From the NCBI GenBank assembly GCA_030568195.1, contig JAJLTO010000005.1, positions 1,054,001-1,118,000 of the forward strand: a stretch of 64,000 nucleotides of DNA. The letters are read 5' to 3'. The notes under the pieces were generated by a model, which made no database searches, was not told the origin of the DNA, and saw only the letters and a program-made list of their open reading frames with translations. Made by a program: the position numbers and the translations under genes. Source of the stretch: Dipodascopsis uninucleata var. uninucleata. Taxonomy: Eukaryota > Ascomycota > Lipomycetes > Lipomycetales > Lipomycetaceae. This document shows, one piece after another, positions 45,643-56,408 of the stretch; within the stretch, counting starts at the first letter, position 1, and each line of letters starts with the position of its first letter.

Positions 45643-48416
45643 AGGGGATGTGAGAGGCATCGTTTTCCCAAAGAACGACTTGTTAGCATCAGTATCAAGA
45701 GACTGCACTTTAAGGACATGGAATCCTATGCCTGGCAGTTCTTCATCTTCCTATGGCATCGAATGGACATCTAAATTAACATATCATTCATCCAAATATC
45801 TCAACAGCATAGCGTGGATTGGAGATAAAGGTTGGTCATCTTCGGTATATAGAGAGGACGTCCCTCGAAGTATAGAATATTTACTTATCAATACTGTTAC
45901 AGGGCTTATTGCTACAGGAGGACTCGATTCTACTATTGTCGTTTTGCATCCAGACAACAGTCAGGTACCAACAGCTACTTTGAAGGGTCATGAAGGCAAT
46001 GTATGTGCTCTGCACTACAATGAGGGGGTCCTAATCAGTGGTAGCTGGGATAAGTATGTATACAATAGAGAAATGATTACTTGAGCAAATTGAGTCGAGG
46101 TTAACCTAAATTTGATCAAGAACTGCGCGGGTTTGGATAGATGGAAGTTGCAAATATATTTTGAAGGCCCACGAGCAGGCTGTTTGGGCTGTGCTAGTAG
46201 TAGCACCGGATACATATCTAACAGGTGTGATTGAGGATATCAACTTCTTTGTTAGGACTTGAACACTAACATAGAATAGGATCCGCAGATAAAACTATCA
46301 GACTCTGGAATACCGGAACTCAGACAGCTGTTTTCCAGGGCCATTCAGATGTTGTTAGGGATCTATGCATGATCGACTCGAATAAGTTTGCCAGCTGCAG
46401 CAATGATGGGTATGTGACACATGATCGCTATGCATGGTGATTGCCAATCGATTACTAATTGTTCAATACTTGTCAGCTCAATTCGAGTTTGGAACTTCTC
46501 AGGATCCTGCCTCTATGAACTCTATGGGCACACGAGTTTTATTTATTCTATTGCTTCTTTTAACGGAGAAATATACAGTACTAGTGAAGATAGGACTTTA
46601 CGAGTCTGGAGAGGTGCGTTTAGAACATAGACTTTGAGACGCAGGAATTGAGCAACGATTTAATAAAATTGACTGCAGATGGTAATTGCATCGAGACAAT
46701 AAGCCACCCGTGTACATCACTTTGGTGTGTTTCGGTATGTCCCACAACCGGTGACATTGCAACCGGAGGTAGTGATTCAATGGTTCGCGTGTTTTCAAGA
46801 ATTAAAGACAACTGGGCTACCGCAGAAGAAATGGCTGTAAGTAATATTATCTGCAAAGTCCTTAAATAAGTTTGTTATCTAATTATTCTTTAGGCTTTCG
46901 ATGAACAGGTTGCTGGCTATGCGATTTCTACCTCGGAGGTTGGAAATATTAATAAGGAAAAAATACCGGGACCTGAGGCGCTCACTGTTCCTGGAAAGAA
47001 TGTGGGTCAGGTAATCATGATTAAGACTCCAACGTCTTCAGTTGATGCGCATCAGTGGGATGGAGAAAAATGGGTCAAGATTGGAGAAGTTGTAAGCGCA
47101 GTTGGAAATCAGCAAAAGCAGATATATGAAGGCAAAGAATATGATTACGTTTTCGATGTAGATATTCAAGATGGCGTTCCTCCTCTTAAACTGCCTTATA
47201 ATGCCACCGAAAATTCATTTGACGCTGCTAGACGGTTTTTAGAACGAAATGAACTTCCTCTGTCTTACCTTGATGAAACTGCAAAGTTTATCGAGCAGAA
47301 CACAGGAGGTGTACATTTAGGAGAGCAATCTACTCCAGCTTTCGAGGATCCATATGGTGAGTCATTTGCGTATCTTTTTGGAAATTTTATCTAACTGCTA
47401 GTAGGCTCAAGGTACGTTCCTCAGGGAGAATCTGCAAGTTCCGAGTCAGCTGTTCCAGTGAAATCAACTCCTAAAAAGAGCGGCTTACTTCCTCAAGCGT
47501 CATATTTATTTATCAAGAAGGCAAATATAGCAGCGCTCACTAAGAAAATCCAAGATGTCAGTTCCAATAGTGCCGACAAAGCACTAAGTGAAGGGGAGTT
47601 GAAATTGATTATTTCCTCTTCACAGTCTTTGGAATCTGGTATATCAGGTAATGTGGCGGATGCGTTATTGGGGTTGGCCATAAATATCGTTCAGTCATGG
47701 GCACCTCGAGACAAGCTTGTTGGTCTCGATCTAATGCGTCTATGCGTGGGATCTGCGTCTAATATTGAGTTGGTGGAGGTTGCAGTAGGCACTTTACTTG
47801 GGACTGCTGATGTCATATCTAGACAGTATCCCAACAACGTGATGATGGCATTCCGTGTATTGGCAAATTTGTTTGAGAGTGTCGCTGGCCGTTCTGTAAT
47901 CCATCAGAATGAGCTCAAAGAAAAGGTATTCAGATTGGACTAATTTTTTTGAGTCGCTATCAATTGACTGATTGTTAACAATATCATAAAAATTTAGATC
48001 ATCGATACTATCAGAGAATACGCAATTGGTGATGTCACTACTAATGTGGCAGTGGCAGTATCTACTGTGATTCTAAAGTACGTTATAAAGCTAGTTGATT
48101 ACTATTTACGAGATAAGCTAACTAATACTGCTGACAAAATAGTTTTACTGTCTTTATCAACAAAGAAAACGATGTGGAGTCTGCATTTTCCATCATCGGT
48201 ATTCTGACTGAGTTTTTAACTGTCATTAAGGACTCAGAGTGCGCCTATAGATTGCTAGTTGCCTTCGGAACACTGCTTTCTCTTCAGAGCGTCGAAGTAA
48301 AAGAAGCAGGCGACAGCTTAGACGGCAAAAAGATCGTGTCCATGACTAGCACAAAGTTTTCGGGAGAGCAAAGAATTGTTGTTATAGCCGACGAGGTTCT
48401 GTCGCTTTTAAATTAA
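45602..48416 (+). CDS. DOA1: Doa1/Ufd3 (PLAA), ubiquitin-binding Cdc48 cofactor
   Basis: Doa1 binds ubiquitin and the C-terminus of Cdc48 and acts in ubiquitin homeostasis, endosomal sorting and mitochondrial degradation. I read nine exons: 45,602–46,053; 46,121–46,224; 46,280–46,409; 46,477–46,613; 46,679–46,836; 46,894–47,356; 47,405–47,925; 47,998–48,077; 48,143–48,416. The introns are 48–72 nt, most with clear CTAAC-type branches; the protein is 772 residues. Seven WD40 blades fill about 1–330 (LQAHEGDVRGI, LKGHEGNVCALHY, FQGHSDVVRDL). The PFU ubiquitin-binding domain follows (about 345–480; GQVIMIKTP, SVDAHQWDGEKWVKIGEV) and then a helical PUL domain to the end. Intron 7 has an uncommon GTATTC donor. 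Fission yeast Lub1/Ufd3 is the closest named comparison. Confidence 0.93.
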
Positions 48417-49042
48417 ATCCTTAAAAATGGTTATTTCAACCTTTCTTTATAGACTTACCCGACTCCCAGAGTTCATCGATAATCTTGAAATAGTTTATCC
48501 TCCATTTTCAATAATTTGAATAGGATGATATTAAATAAAATGCGATGTGGCACTTCTCTATGCACTAACCTTTATTGTAGTTACAAACGTAGAATACTTG
48601 ATCCAGACTGATCTCATGATAATAGCACGAGATATGTTGTAGTCTTGAGACTTGTCCCTCGACATCGTTGCTAGGGCAACATCCGCGGGAGCGCCACTCA
48701 CTCCGTCGTTTCCGCCACTATTTTCATCTTTTGTTTGTGTAACACTACTGTCAGTGCTTTACAACGATTGTGGTTTAGGGCAATATATTACAAAAAGAGT
48801 CATCTTACTTATTTTGGTTGAGATCAGAAACACCTCAAGGAACATATAAAGAAAAACTTTCGAATAGACGAAAGTAGGATATGTATACGAACACTCGTTT
48901 ATAAGATTAACCACCGCATTATTGATTGCAATTTGCTAAGCAATAGCTATTTGCTATCTAGTACATCAGATCATATAACTGTTTAAAGGACATTCTATAC
49001 TAGTGGCCCTGATCCTGAATCGAATTACATCCACAGATCAGC
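48417..49042. other. spacer downstream of DOA1 with an X-box-like site
   Basis: These 626 nt are the DOA1 3' flank and the likely promoter of the small gene at 49,043. A GC-richer patch near 48,655–48,720 contains an X-box-like palindrome (listed separately). The 65-codon frame at 48,652–48,849 starts with TTG and is not supported. Confidence 0.5.
48667..48680 (+). promoter_or_regulatory. X-box-like palindrome (RFX/Crt1 type)
   Basis: GTTGCTAGGGCAAC has the half-sites GTTGCT and GGCAAC with a 2-nt spacer, matching the X-box consensus GTTGCC-NN-GGCAAC in 11 of 12 half-site positions. RFX-family factors such as yeast Rfx1/Crt1 bind X-boxes at DNA-damage-inducible genes. It lies 250 nt after the DOA1 stop and 362 nt before the ATG of the small gene at 49,043. 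Confidence 0.45.
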
Positions 49043-49384
49043 ATGGTGTCTATGTCAATATCATCATCTACGCCCTCCTTAGACTCTTCGAGATCTAGTT
49101 CACCGGAAACTGCAACTACTTCTCCTGATATATTAACTACTTCACCTGAAGTTCTCTCAGACTCCAAGTTAAGGATAGGACCTCCGGATGGAGAGAGAGA
49201 TTCTAAAAGGCTACGCACCGAGGGCTTTGAGAGACACGTTGAGCGGCATAATACCTCCGAGGCAACATCTAACAGTCCGGCGACTAAGCGAATTGCTTTG
49301 TATGCACCAGGACAGAAGCCAAAGGAAGAGACTAATATATACAGTCCATTCCCTCAACACTCTATTCTTCATGGACCAAAGTAA
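49043..49384 (+). CDS. small disordered protein, 113 residues, unrecognised
   Basis: This ATG-started frame of 113 codons has no aggregation-prone or hydrophobic core, so the product should be intrinsically disordered. The N-terminal third is Ser/Thr-rich with repeated Ser-Pro sites (SSSPET, TSPDIL, TSPEVL), followed by basic clusters (SKRLR, ATKR) and a tail containing RIALYAPGQKPKEE and IYSPFPQHSILHGP. Composition is unlike random AT-rich frames: it is richer in Ser, Pro, Glu and Arg, and codon choice looks coding. It lies alone between DOA1 and VPS34 and converges on VPS34 with 330 nt between stops. An X-box-like site lies 362 nt upstream. I do not recognise the family; a nuclear, phosphorylated regulator is one guess. 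Confidence 0.5.
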   Translation: MVSMSISSSTPSLDSSRSSSPETATTSPDILTTSPEVLSDSKLRIGPPDGERDSKRLRTEGFERHVERHNTSEATSNSPATKRIALYAPGQKPKEETNIYSPFPQHSILHGPK

Positions 49385-49714
49385 TTCACTGCATTCAATT
49401 ACCGGAAGGGAGCGGACACAAAATTTTCTTGCATATTTTTACTAAGTGGCCCAGACAGGGTTCAAATTCTAGATCGAAATTATTCTATTCAAATATTTCG
49501 TTTACTTTAAGTCAAGCATGAGAGCACAAAATTGAATCATTTTGAACTGTTGAACACATTAATTTACAGATGAATAGCCAAACAAGCATGCTGCTTGAAT
49601 AACAGTAAATCACATTCGAACCCCCTATTATGAAACCAAACGTATATATGGACGTATAAAAACTAAAATATAACTATGAAAACACCCAAGTAACCGATAA
49701 CGAAGCTTTCGAGC
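49385..49714. other. 3' flanks between the small gene and VPS34
   Basis: This is 330 nt between convergent stops, AT-rich; I see nothing notable in it. Confidence 0.5.
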
Positions 49715-52616
49715 CTAAGCTCGCCAATACTGTGCAAAATTGTGTAGTCGGTCAATAACCATAGGGAAAAATGCACTGACACTGTCATTAATCAGCGTTT
49801 GGAAATGAACAATGGCCTCTTCTTCACTCATATCAAGACAAAACTTTTCTTTCACCTTAAACACTGCTTTATCAGGTTCAATTTTAATATCAGGTATGTT
49901 TGCATTAACCATTAGCGCGAACAGATTAAGAATAAGATTAGCTGACTTTCGCAGAGTGGTGTATGCGGTAAAACAGTAGTTTCTAAATTTCTGGTAATTC
50001 TCCGACATTTCACCTCCCATACCTTCGACAATCTGAATTGGGAGTTTCATCAACGGTGCAAATGGCTTCGGATCCCGTCCCAGAATATATCCGAAATCTG
50101 CGTGAAAGAAATGGCCATCTGGACATAATAACAGGTTATCGAGATGTCGGTCACCAACTCCGAGTAAATAAGTTATTACACAATATCCAGCGCAGCTCTT
50201 GACAAATGTATCCATAGCATCTGCCTTAACACCCAGTGGTGCTCTGTTGTCTGGATTGTGCTCTCTAAGGAAAGAAAGGATTCCATGATATTCGGCGAGA
50301 GCTGTTGCGAGAGACACACTAGGAACGAACTGCATTGCGCCGTCAGTTGGTCCAGTTGCTAAGATTCTGTAAGGAGTGAGCTTGAGATCAAGATTCTCTT
50401 GTCGCAGAAGTCGATCCATCAGACTGACAATCTGAATAACAAGTTGGTCCTGACGAAGGTCGTCACCATTTTTGAAGACAATAGGGTATGTACCGCCATC
50501 AACTGTTTTAAAAACAATCCGCAGAGGAAGCAGACTTGATTTGAAAACACTGGACTCTTCCGGAACTACACCCACAACCTTGATTTTAGCATCGAGAGGA
50601 AGAGGTAAAGGATCAAAGTTCAAGAGCTCGTTTCTGGGATCCGACAAGAATTTTCGTAGAAATTCAATCTTCTTTGGTCTTGATTCCTTTGAGAATCTAA
50701 CTTCTCTAGCTAGAACCGAAAATGTAGAAATGAACTTGCTTTGCCGCTTGAGAAGACTCAGCCGACTACTGCCATTTGGCATTCCGGCAAGGGTGTTCAA
50801 GAAATCTGATAATACATTTTTGTACAACGTTTTGCTATCTCCATCCTCAGTTTCGACCGAAACATACCAGTGAAAGTAATTACCTAAGATCTCATTCTTT
50901 GCAGCTCTACCCTCGAGAAATCTAGCTAAACTGGATTTCTTTCCCCGATTATTACTAACTTTGTCAAACTTAAGAGCTTGAACTAGCTGCAATAAATACA
51001 ACTGCAATTCTTCATCATCTGCCTTACGCAGCCTATCAACGGCATATGAGCGGACAGCAGGATTCTTGAATGACGGTCCCAGTAACTCCAGGGCATCGTC
51101 TACATCAATTTCATTCCATTTGGATAAAAGCTCGGTCGCTTGCTTTGCTTCACGAGGATCCTCCCACGATATAGATTTAACAAATTTTGTAAGCGCTCTC
51201 TTGTCACGAGTCAAATAATACCTAAATTTCCAAATCATATTTTTATCTTCCGCTGATAGCTCCTGTACCGGTGGATAGTTAAGTATTTGCTAATTAAATC
51301 AACGTTAGGAATATGTGCCATTATTCAAAAAGCTTATATATGGCTTACATTCAGTTCATCTCTAGCCTTTGGATTTGGCTTCAGTTCTTTGTCAAGCATA
51401 TTGCGATGACTTCTCAGTAGTTTACGATGTTTCGTTTCTTCAACATTCTCTCTGGTCATGTTAGGATCGTAGATCGGTATTGTGGGATATGTTTCCACCA
51501 CCATTTGTTCCTGAGAACTTTCTGGCTTTTCAGTAGAAAGATACGAATAATCTGAAAAGAGAATAGGAAAATCAAATTTCGGAAACTCGATTACAAGTGA
51601 ATGATCGTTCGATTTTCGTGCTGAGGCCGCACTGTGTAGTAATTCGAGTTGCCGATAAGCCAAATTATCATGCCAACTAAGTCGCGAATTATCATTCATG
51701 TCGTTTCCTTTGAGTTTCTGTGGTTTGTTAGTATGATTTTCAGACATACTGTAATAAGCACAACAAATATATACACACAAAATCTAAAATATCTTCATCA
51801 TGATTACTATCGCTAGATGTTGAAGAATTTGTCATTCCATCCGCCTCTTTATCCAGCCATAAGTGTAAATTGTGTTGTCCACGTTTGATGGTACTTATAC
51901 GTATGTTAGAAAAGCCATTCGATTCGTTCAATCACATATTGTAGATATACTCACAAATCCTTATCTTGAAATAATGGTACTGTAGTTCCACCAAATGGTA
52001 TCAGTCTTCGTGGACCTGCAATATCCCATACTGTAATCGCAAGCTGTGACGAAAGAGGAAGCTGAGCATATGTAATCGGTAATTGTAACCACTCGTTCCA
52101 CCTAGGATTAAGTCATTAGATCATGAATTACTAGTAAAGTTCTATTTCTCTCAACGTCACTCGCATCTATTTCCATTCAAATTCATACGAAGTACTCACC
52201 GTCGTCCCGATTTAGGATTCTTATTCGTTGTTCTAATAGGAGCTGTCAATGGTTTACAATCTGCAAACAACTGAACAGTTACGAATAGATCTGATGTTGC
52301 ACTATCGCAGATAATATAGGTTAGAATTTCCACATATTCCATAAAGCATATCTTTCTTAATAGATAAATAACTAGATATATAAACATACCTCGTGTTCGA
52401 TCCCACTAGTCGAACATCTGGATCCTCTAGCGATTTTGAGTAAGGAACTGGCTCCTTTGTTCCCTCCAAGCTGTCACTATTTTTCAGCGCACCAAGTTAG
52501 TACAGAGAACTACCATGGTTTTCTTCATCCACAAATTCGAAAAGAGCCTACATCTTTACATAAACAGGTAAATGTACGTCCTTTGAAAGACAAAATGTAA
52601 ATGTTTTATCCTCCAT
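49715..52616 (-). CDS. VPS34: class III phosphatidylinositol 3-kinase Vps34
   Basis: Vps34 makes PI3P on endosomes and autophagic membranes, in complexes with Vps15 and Vps30/Beclin. I read seven exons: 52616–52552, 52476–52390, 52301–52200, 52101–51955, 51893–51779, 51717–51349 and 51289–49715. The introns are 75, 88, 98, 61, 61 and 59 nt, and the protein is 819 residues (fission yeast 801). The C2 domain is encoded by the small exons (FTFCLSKDVHLPVYVKI, SDLFVTVQLFADCKPLTAP, WNEWLQLPITYAQLPLSSQ, LHLWLDKEADG). Then come EFPKFDFPI, the helical domain and the kinase with GDRHLDNLLL near 675 and HADFGYILG near 698. The C-terminal helix HNFAQYWRA fits class III enzymes. All six introns lie in the first third of the gene. 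The fifth uses a GTGTGT donor with TACTAAC and CAG. Confidence 0.96.
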
Positions 52617-53041
52617 GACCACTTCACGGTCCAATGTCTGTTCTGATAACACAGAAGATACGGATTGAGATCTGCTGGCGGAAGCTAATAAAGTGAATAG
52701 GGATGATGGGTTTGGGTGAATTAGAAAGCGGAATGATATGGTATATTTTTAAAATATTTTGGAAGGACAGAAAACCAAAATGAGAGGAGAGCTAAGATAG
52801 AAAGTCAGATATACCGACAAGAGGAAACATCAACAACAAAGACATAATTGATTAGACGGTACATATCAAACAGATCAAATGCTGCAAAGAGCAAAAGAAG
52901 GCGTAACAATATCATAGCTTATTTGGAGTACGATCATAAAATAATAGTAATAGTAATAAAAATAAAAGGCACAAAAAAAAGAACAAAGCATTCAGAAGTA
53001 GTTATAGAATATGACTGTACCAGAGAACTTATGGGATTATA
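52617..53041. other. spacer upstream of VPS34
   Basis: This is 425 nt between the VPS34 start and the BAR–SH3 stop, both on the minus strand. It contains A-rich and TAATAG/AATAAAA runs. The plus-strand frame at 52,848–53,060 is an A-rich artefact. Confidence 0.5.
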
Positions 53042-54619
53042 TTATGATTTTATAACATAATTTCCTGGGAATTCACCTCGTCTGCCATCTAATGTCTCAC
53101 CTTCCCACCACTGGTCTTCATTTTTCTTGAAAACCTTTATTTGATCGCCGACATTGAAACCAAGATCAGTCGGCTCAGTTGCAACGAAAGTATAGATAGC
53201 TGTCATAATTTCATAATCTACGTTAGTGTCACCTTCTGATGAGCTTTCAGTTGGAACTTCAGTTGAACTCTCAGTTTCTTCTGTGATAGCCTTCTTATCT
53301 GAAGTCGCAAGAGCACTGGCATCAGAGAATGATCGATAGCGTGGAGAATACAATGTAGTAGCAGTAGATGCTCTTGAAAGTGGTCTGTTAATTAATTTTG
53401 GGTTCAGAGCAATAGGATATTCGGTACTCTCAAGAGCAGGGCTAGAGATAGTATTGAAATCTGAAAAGTCAGCAGCAGACCCTGCACTTTCCTCTGATGA
53501 TACCATCGTAGATGTGCGACTGGAGTTGATATCAGTGAAAGAGCGATATACACCATTCTTTGTAGTACCCGCTGGTCGCCTAACACCTTTCTTCTTTAGA
53601 GTAAAAACACGTTTAAGCTTCTCATCGATCGGTGTGGAATCTGGTAAAGTCATTGGCTGTTGGACGGCTTTGCCATTAACTAGTATCTTCAATGACGTCT
53701 CGCATTTATGCTTTATAGGGCCGAATTGAGCAAGCCAATCCTTGTCAATAGACTGGATAGCAGTAGCAAGACCTTGCTGTTGTGCATATGGATACATAAA
53801 ATCAAGATAGATCTGGTAGATGTTAATCTGAATATTGTAGAAGACCGTGGCAAGTGGTTCTATAAACTCGGAGAAATGAACCAAAAATTGAGGCAAAATT
53901 GTTCTGATTCGTTCATCATGTAACTGGAACTCTTGAGTAAACTTGTCAAGTTCCAATTTTGCTTTCTCAAGATTAAGCTCTGCCTTGTCGCTTTGAATTT
54001 CCTTTCGATGCATCTTCTCAACCGAGTTCATATATCTATCATAATCGATCTTCTTGTGCTCTCTCTTCTTAAGAGCCTTTTTGATCGAGTCAATGTGACC
54101 CTGAACGGTATTGCATTTCTGAATAATAGAGACATCAATAGAGTCCAATATTGGATCAATAGCCTTCTTGATCTCGATGAGGACATCACGATATTTGTCG
54201 ATAGCATCCATAGTACTTTTAGGCGTTTCTTGCATTACCTTGGTATCGTCTTCCTCAGGGATCGGCTGATACAAACTTTCGAAATCGGTAGATATCTGAG
54301 ATTGAACTGTGAGTATTGATCTCCAACCCTCCCGAAATTTCTTTGATTCTTTCAAAATCTAGAAAACGTAGGCACAAAAGAATCAGGTCAGTCAGCAATC
54401 CGAAAAGTCCGTGGTATTGTTGAAGTAATCATTCTGCGTATTATAATCTACTTAGATTACACTAATCTATGAGTTCGTTGCACTTACCTCTTCGACACCG
54501 GTCTCTGCTTCATTTATGGCTTTCGTCCACTCAATAATTGAAAGGTCTTCCGGCGACTTGCTACCAATGAGGACATGCGGTGCCCGAACAACCGCCTTCT
54601 TCATGCCACGGATTGACAT
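53042..54619 (-). CDS. BAR–SH3 adaptor protein of the Rvs167/Hob1 superfamily
   Basis: BAR–SH3 proteins bend membranes and link them to actin at endocytic sites. Exons 54619–54488 and 54358–53042, with a 129-nt intron (GTAAGT donor), give 482 residues. The N-terminus MSIRGMKKAVVRAP is amphipathic, as in N-BAR proteins. A helical BAR region runs to about residue 260 (ILKESKKFREGWRSILTVQ, KKREHKKIDYDRYMN, LPQFLVHFSEFIEPLATVFYNIQINIYQ). A disordered Ser/Thr-rich linker follows, and an SH3 domain ends the protein (AIYTFVATEPTDLGFNVGDQ, WWEGETLDGRRGEFPGNYV). The first helix (EWTKAINEAETGVEEIL) differs from Rvs167 and Rvs161 and resembles the second BAR–SH3 family found in filamentous ascomycetes, so I give no symbol. 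Confidence 0.85.
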
Positions 54620-55510
54620 TATTGCTTGTATTCCCGTTTGCTTTCAGATTGACAATTTTCAGCACATATATCTCTTCGGCGCCGGCGGAAAACTGCGTCT
54701 AACATAAACTGCTCTTGTTGTTCTTTTTTAAAGAGAAAAATCTACTTAGCTGCTTATGATTATACTATAATTTTGAAAACAGTTCGCGCCATTTAGTGTA
54801 TAAATCATAAAGCTTCCGTAACCAAAGACGCAACACGGATTGACGCACCGCCGCTTCCGTTAGCGAAATCCGAACTAAGCCCTTTAAAATCCCAAAGCCT
54901 AAAAAATGACAGCTCGACAAGATCGCTCACTTCCAAAAACTTGCCACCATTCAAGAACCAGATCACTATTACTGATCTTTGCACTTTCAGCTTATACAAG
55001 GACTGCTTTTCTAACCAAGGCTCGATCGACTAAGCATCATCACTCGTGCTCGTCTGCTAGATGGCGCAGATCTGAAGTACGGGACAATTTGAACTCGACG
55101 ACTGGATCTACGTCATATGAGCTAAATATATCCGCACCTCCAATATTTTTCCCCGATACTAACAGCTACCAGAGTCTCTCGACAACTAGGATATGCTTTA
55201 CCATGAAATCTTACAGTATTTATCTCAATACTTTAGTCGATGTAATATATAAATTGGACCAAATAATCAGTATCCCTCGGTCGAACAATTTGCTAATATG
55301 TTATACCCTAAACCAAAAAACTAGGTGCCGCACGAGTCGTAATTAATATATTCTAGGGTTTCGAGCCCTGATAAGAACAGCTTAACTTAGAATTCAAGAA
55401 GAGCAAGCTTATATTTCTTTGATACTACTCTCGAAGTTCCGTTACAGGATAAAGTAGCTGCATCGAATGGTATAATAAGCTCTGTTGCGATATAGTAAGC
55501 AGGAAATTTG
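54620..55510. other. divergent upstream region with an undecided frame
   Basis: This is 0.9 kb between the BAR–SH3 and DUF938 starts. The interval 54,800–55,100 is less AT-rich than its surroundings and is open on both strands: a plus frame from the ATG at 54,906 (146 codons) and a minus frame at 54,805–54,999. Neither has a recognisable motif and they exclude each other, so I call neither. A small GGGTT/AGCCC hairpin near 55,356–55,368 is not a tRNA arm. Confidence 0.4.
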
Positions 55511-56197
55511 ATGTCCTTAGAAGAAGATATTCCTGTTCCTGGGTCCAATTCCTGGGCCAAAAAAGGCTCTGCAGACCGAACTAAGGTCGAGGTGCTTCCC
55601 TACTTGAGGCCGTGGCTCATGGGTGAATCTATAGTCGACAAGAGCCCAACTGCACGTAAAATTCTTGAGCTCGCCAGCGGTTTTGGGGATCATGTTAGCT
55701 ATTTTTCCGATAATGTTCCTTCTGTTACTTTCCAGCCTACGGAGGCACAAGATGTTTGCATTGAAGCTATCCGAGAAGCAACTAAGAACGCTCGAAACAA
55801 AAATGTGCTACCGGCTTTGAAACTGAACGTATTATCACAAGCCAATTGGGATAACATGATTAAGACTACTGGGGAGATAGATGGTATATTTTTACTCAAC
55901 ATGCTCCATATCAGTCCATGGGGTTGTACAGAAGCATTGTTTAGAAATGCCGCGCAAATTTTGAAAGGCAGAGCTGGTGCTTTTGTCGCCGTCTATGGAG
56001 CTTTCAAGGTTAACGGCGAATTTGTTAGTGAAAACGATAACTTGTTCGATATTGATCTCAAGGGACGCGACAAACGCTGGGGAATCAGAGATCTAGATAG
56101 CGAGGTGAATGCTGAGGCGAGGAAAAACGGATTCACGTTGAAAGAGTGCCATAAACTAAACTTTAACAATTTATTCCTGATATGGAGTTTGGAATAG
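55511..56197 (+). CDS. DUF938 (METTL26/UPF0585) SAM-dependent methyltransferase-like protein
   Basis: This single exon encodes 228 residues from the ATG at 55511; the codon before it is TTG and not needed. The class I methyltransferase fold is visible: ILELASGFGDHVSYFS is the SAM-binding glycine loop, FQPTEAQ is the acidic/FQPT strand, and DGIFLLNMLHISPWGC is the DUF938 signature. A late block reads FVAVYGAFKVNG, FDIDLKGRDKRWGIRDL, also typical. The family is widespread in bacteria and eukaryotes (human METTL26), but the substrate is unknown. It converges on the F-box gene with 211 nt between stops. The family call is firm. Confidence 0.93.
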   Translation: MSLEEDIPVPGSNSWAKKGSADRTKVEVLPYLRPWLMGESIVDKSPTARKILELASGFGDHVSYFSDNVPSVTFQPTEAQDVCIEAIREATKNARNKNVLPALKLNVLSQANWDNMIKTTGEIDGIFLLNMLHISPWGCTEALFRNAAQILKGRAGAFVAVYGAFKVNGEFVSENDNLFDIDLKGRDKRWGIRDLDSEVNAEARKNGFTLKECHKLNFNNLFLIWSLE

Positions 56198-56408
56198 ATG
56201 AACATACTAAAAGTCATGTTGATAGGATATTAGTGCTCGAATATAAGGTATAAATGGCCGACATATAGAAACTCGCATAAAATATTTACAAAATTGCTAA
56301 ACTATTCGAGTCTCACTATTAAATCTGTAACATATAATAGATGAATCAAATATAACATTGTAAACATGATAAGCGCACGCTGCAGGCATCAGAATGAATA
56401 TGAAGAAT

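Noticed and set aside
48652-48849. 65-codon frame downstream of DOA1
   Set aside because: TTG start and no motif; its openness reflects a local GC-richer patch that also holds the X-box-like site.
51718-51778. Alternative 28–30-nt intron in VPS34 ending at the TTACAG acceptor near 51,749
   Set aside because: Too short for any intron seen here. The 61-nt choice ending at 51,718 keeps frame and has a perfect TACTAAC close to its acceptor.
54906-55346. 146-codon ATG frame upstream of the DUF938 gene
   Set aside because: No motif, and an open frame on the opposite strand overlaps it. I noted it in the intergenic entry but could not support a gene call.
55340-55380. tRNA-like T-arm (TTCGAGC within a GC-rich stem)
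   Set aside because: The flanking bases cannot form the 5-bp T stem around a 7-nt loop, and no A-box, anticodon arm or acceptor stem pairs at the right distance.
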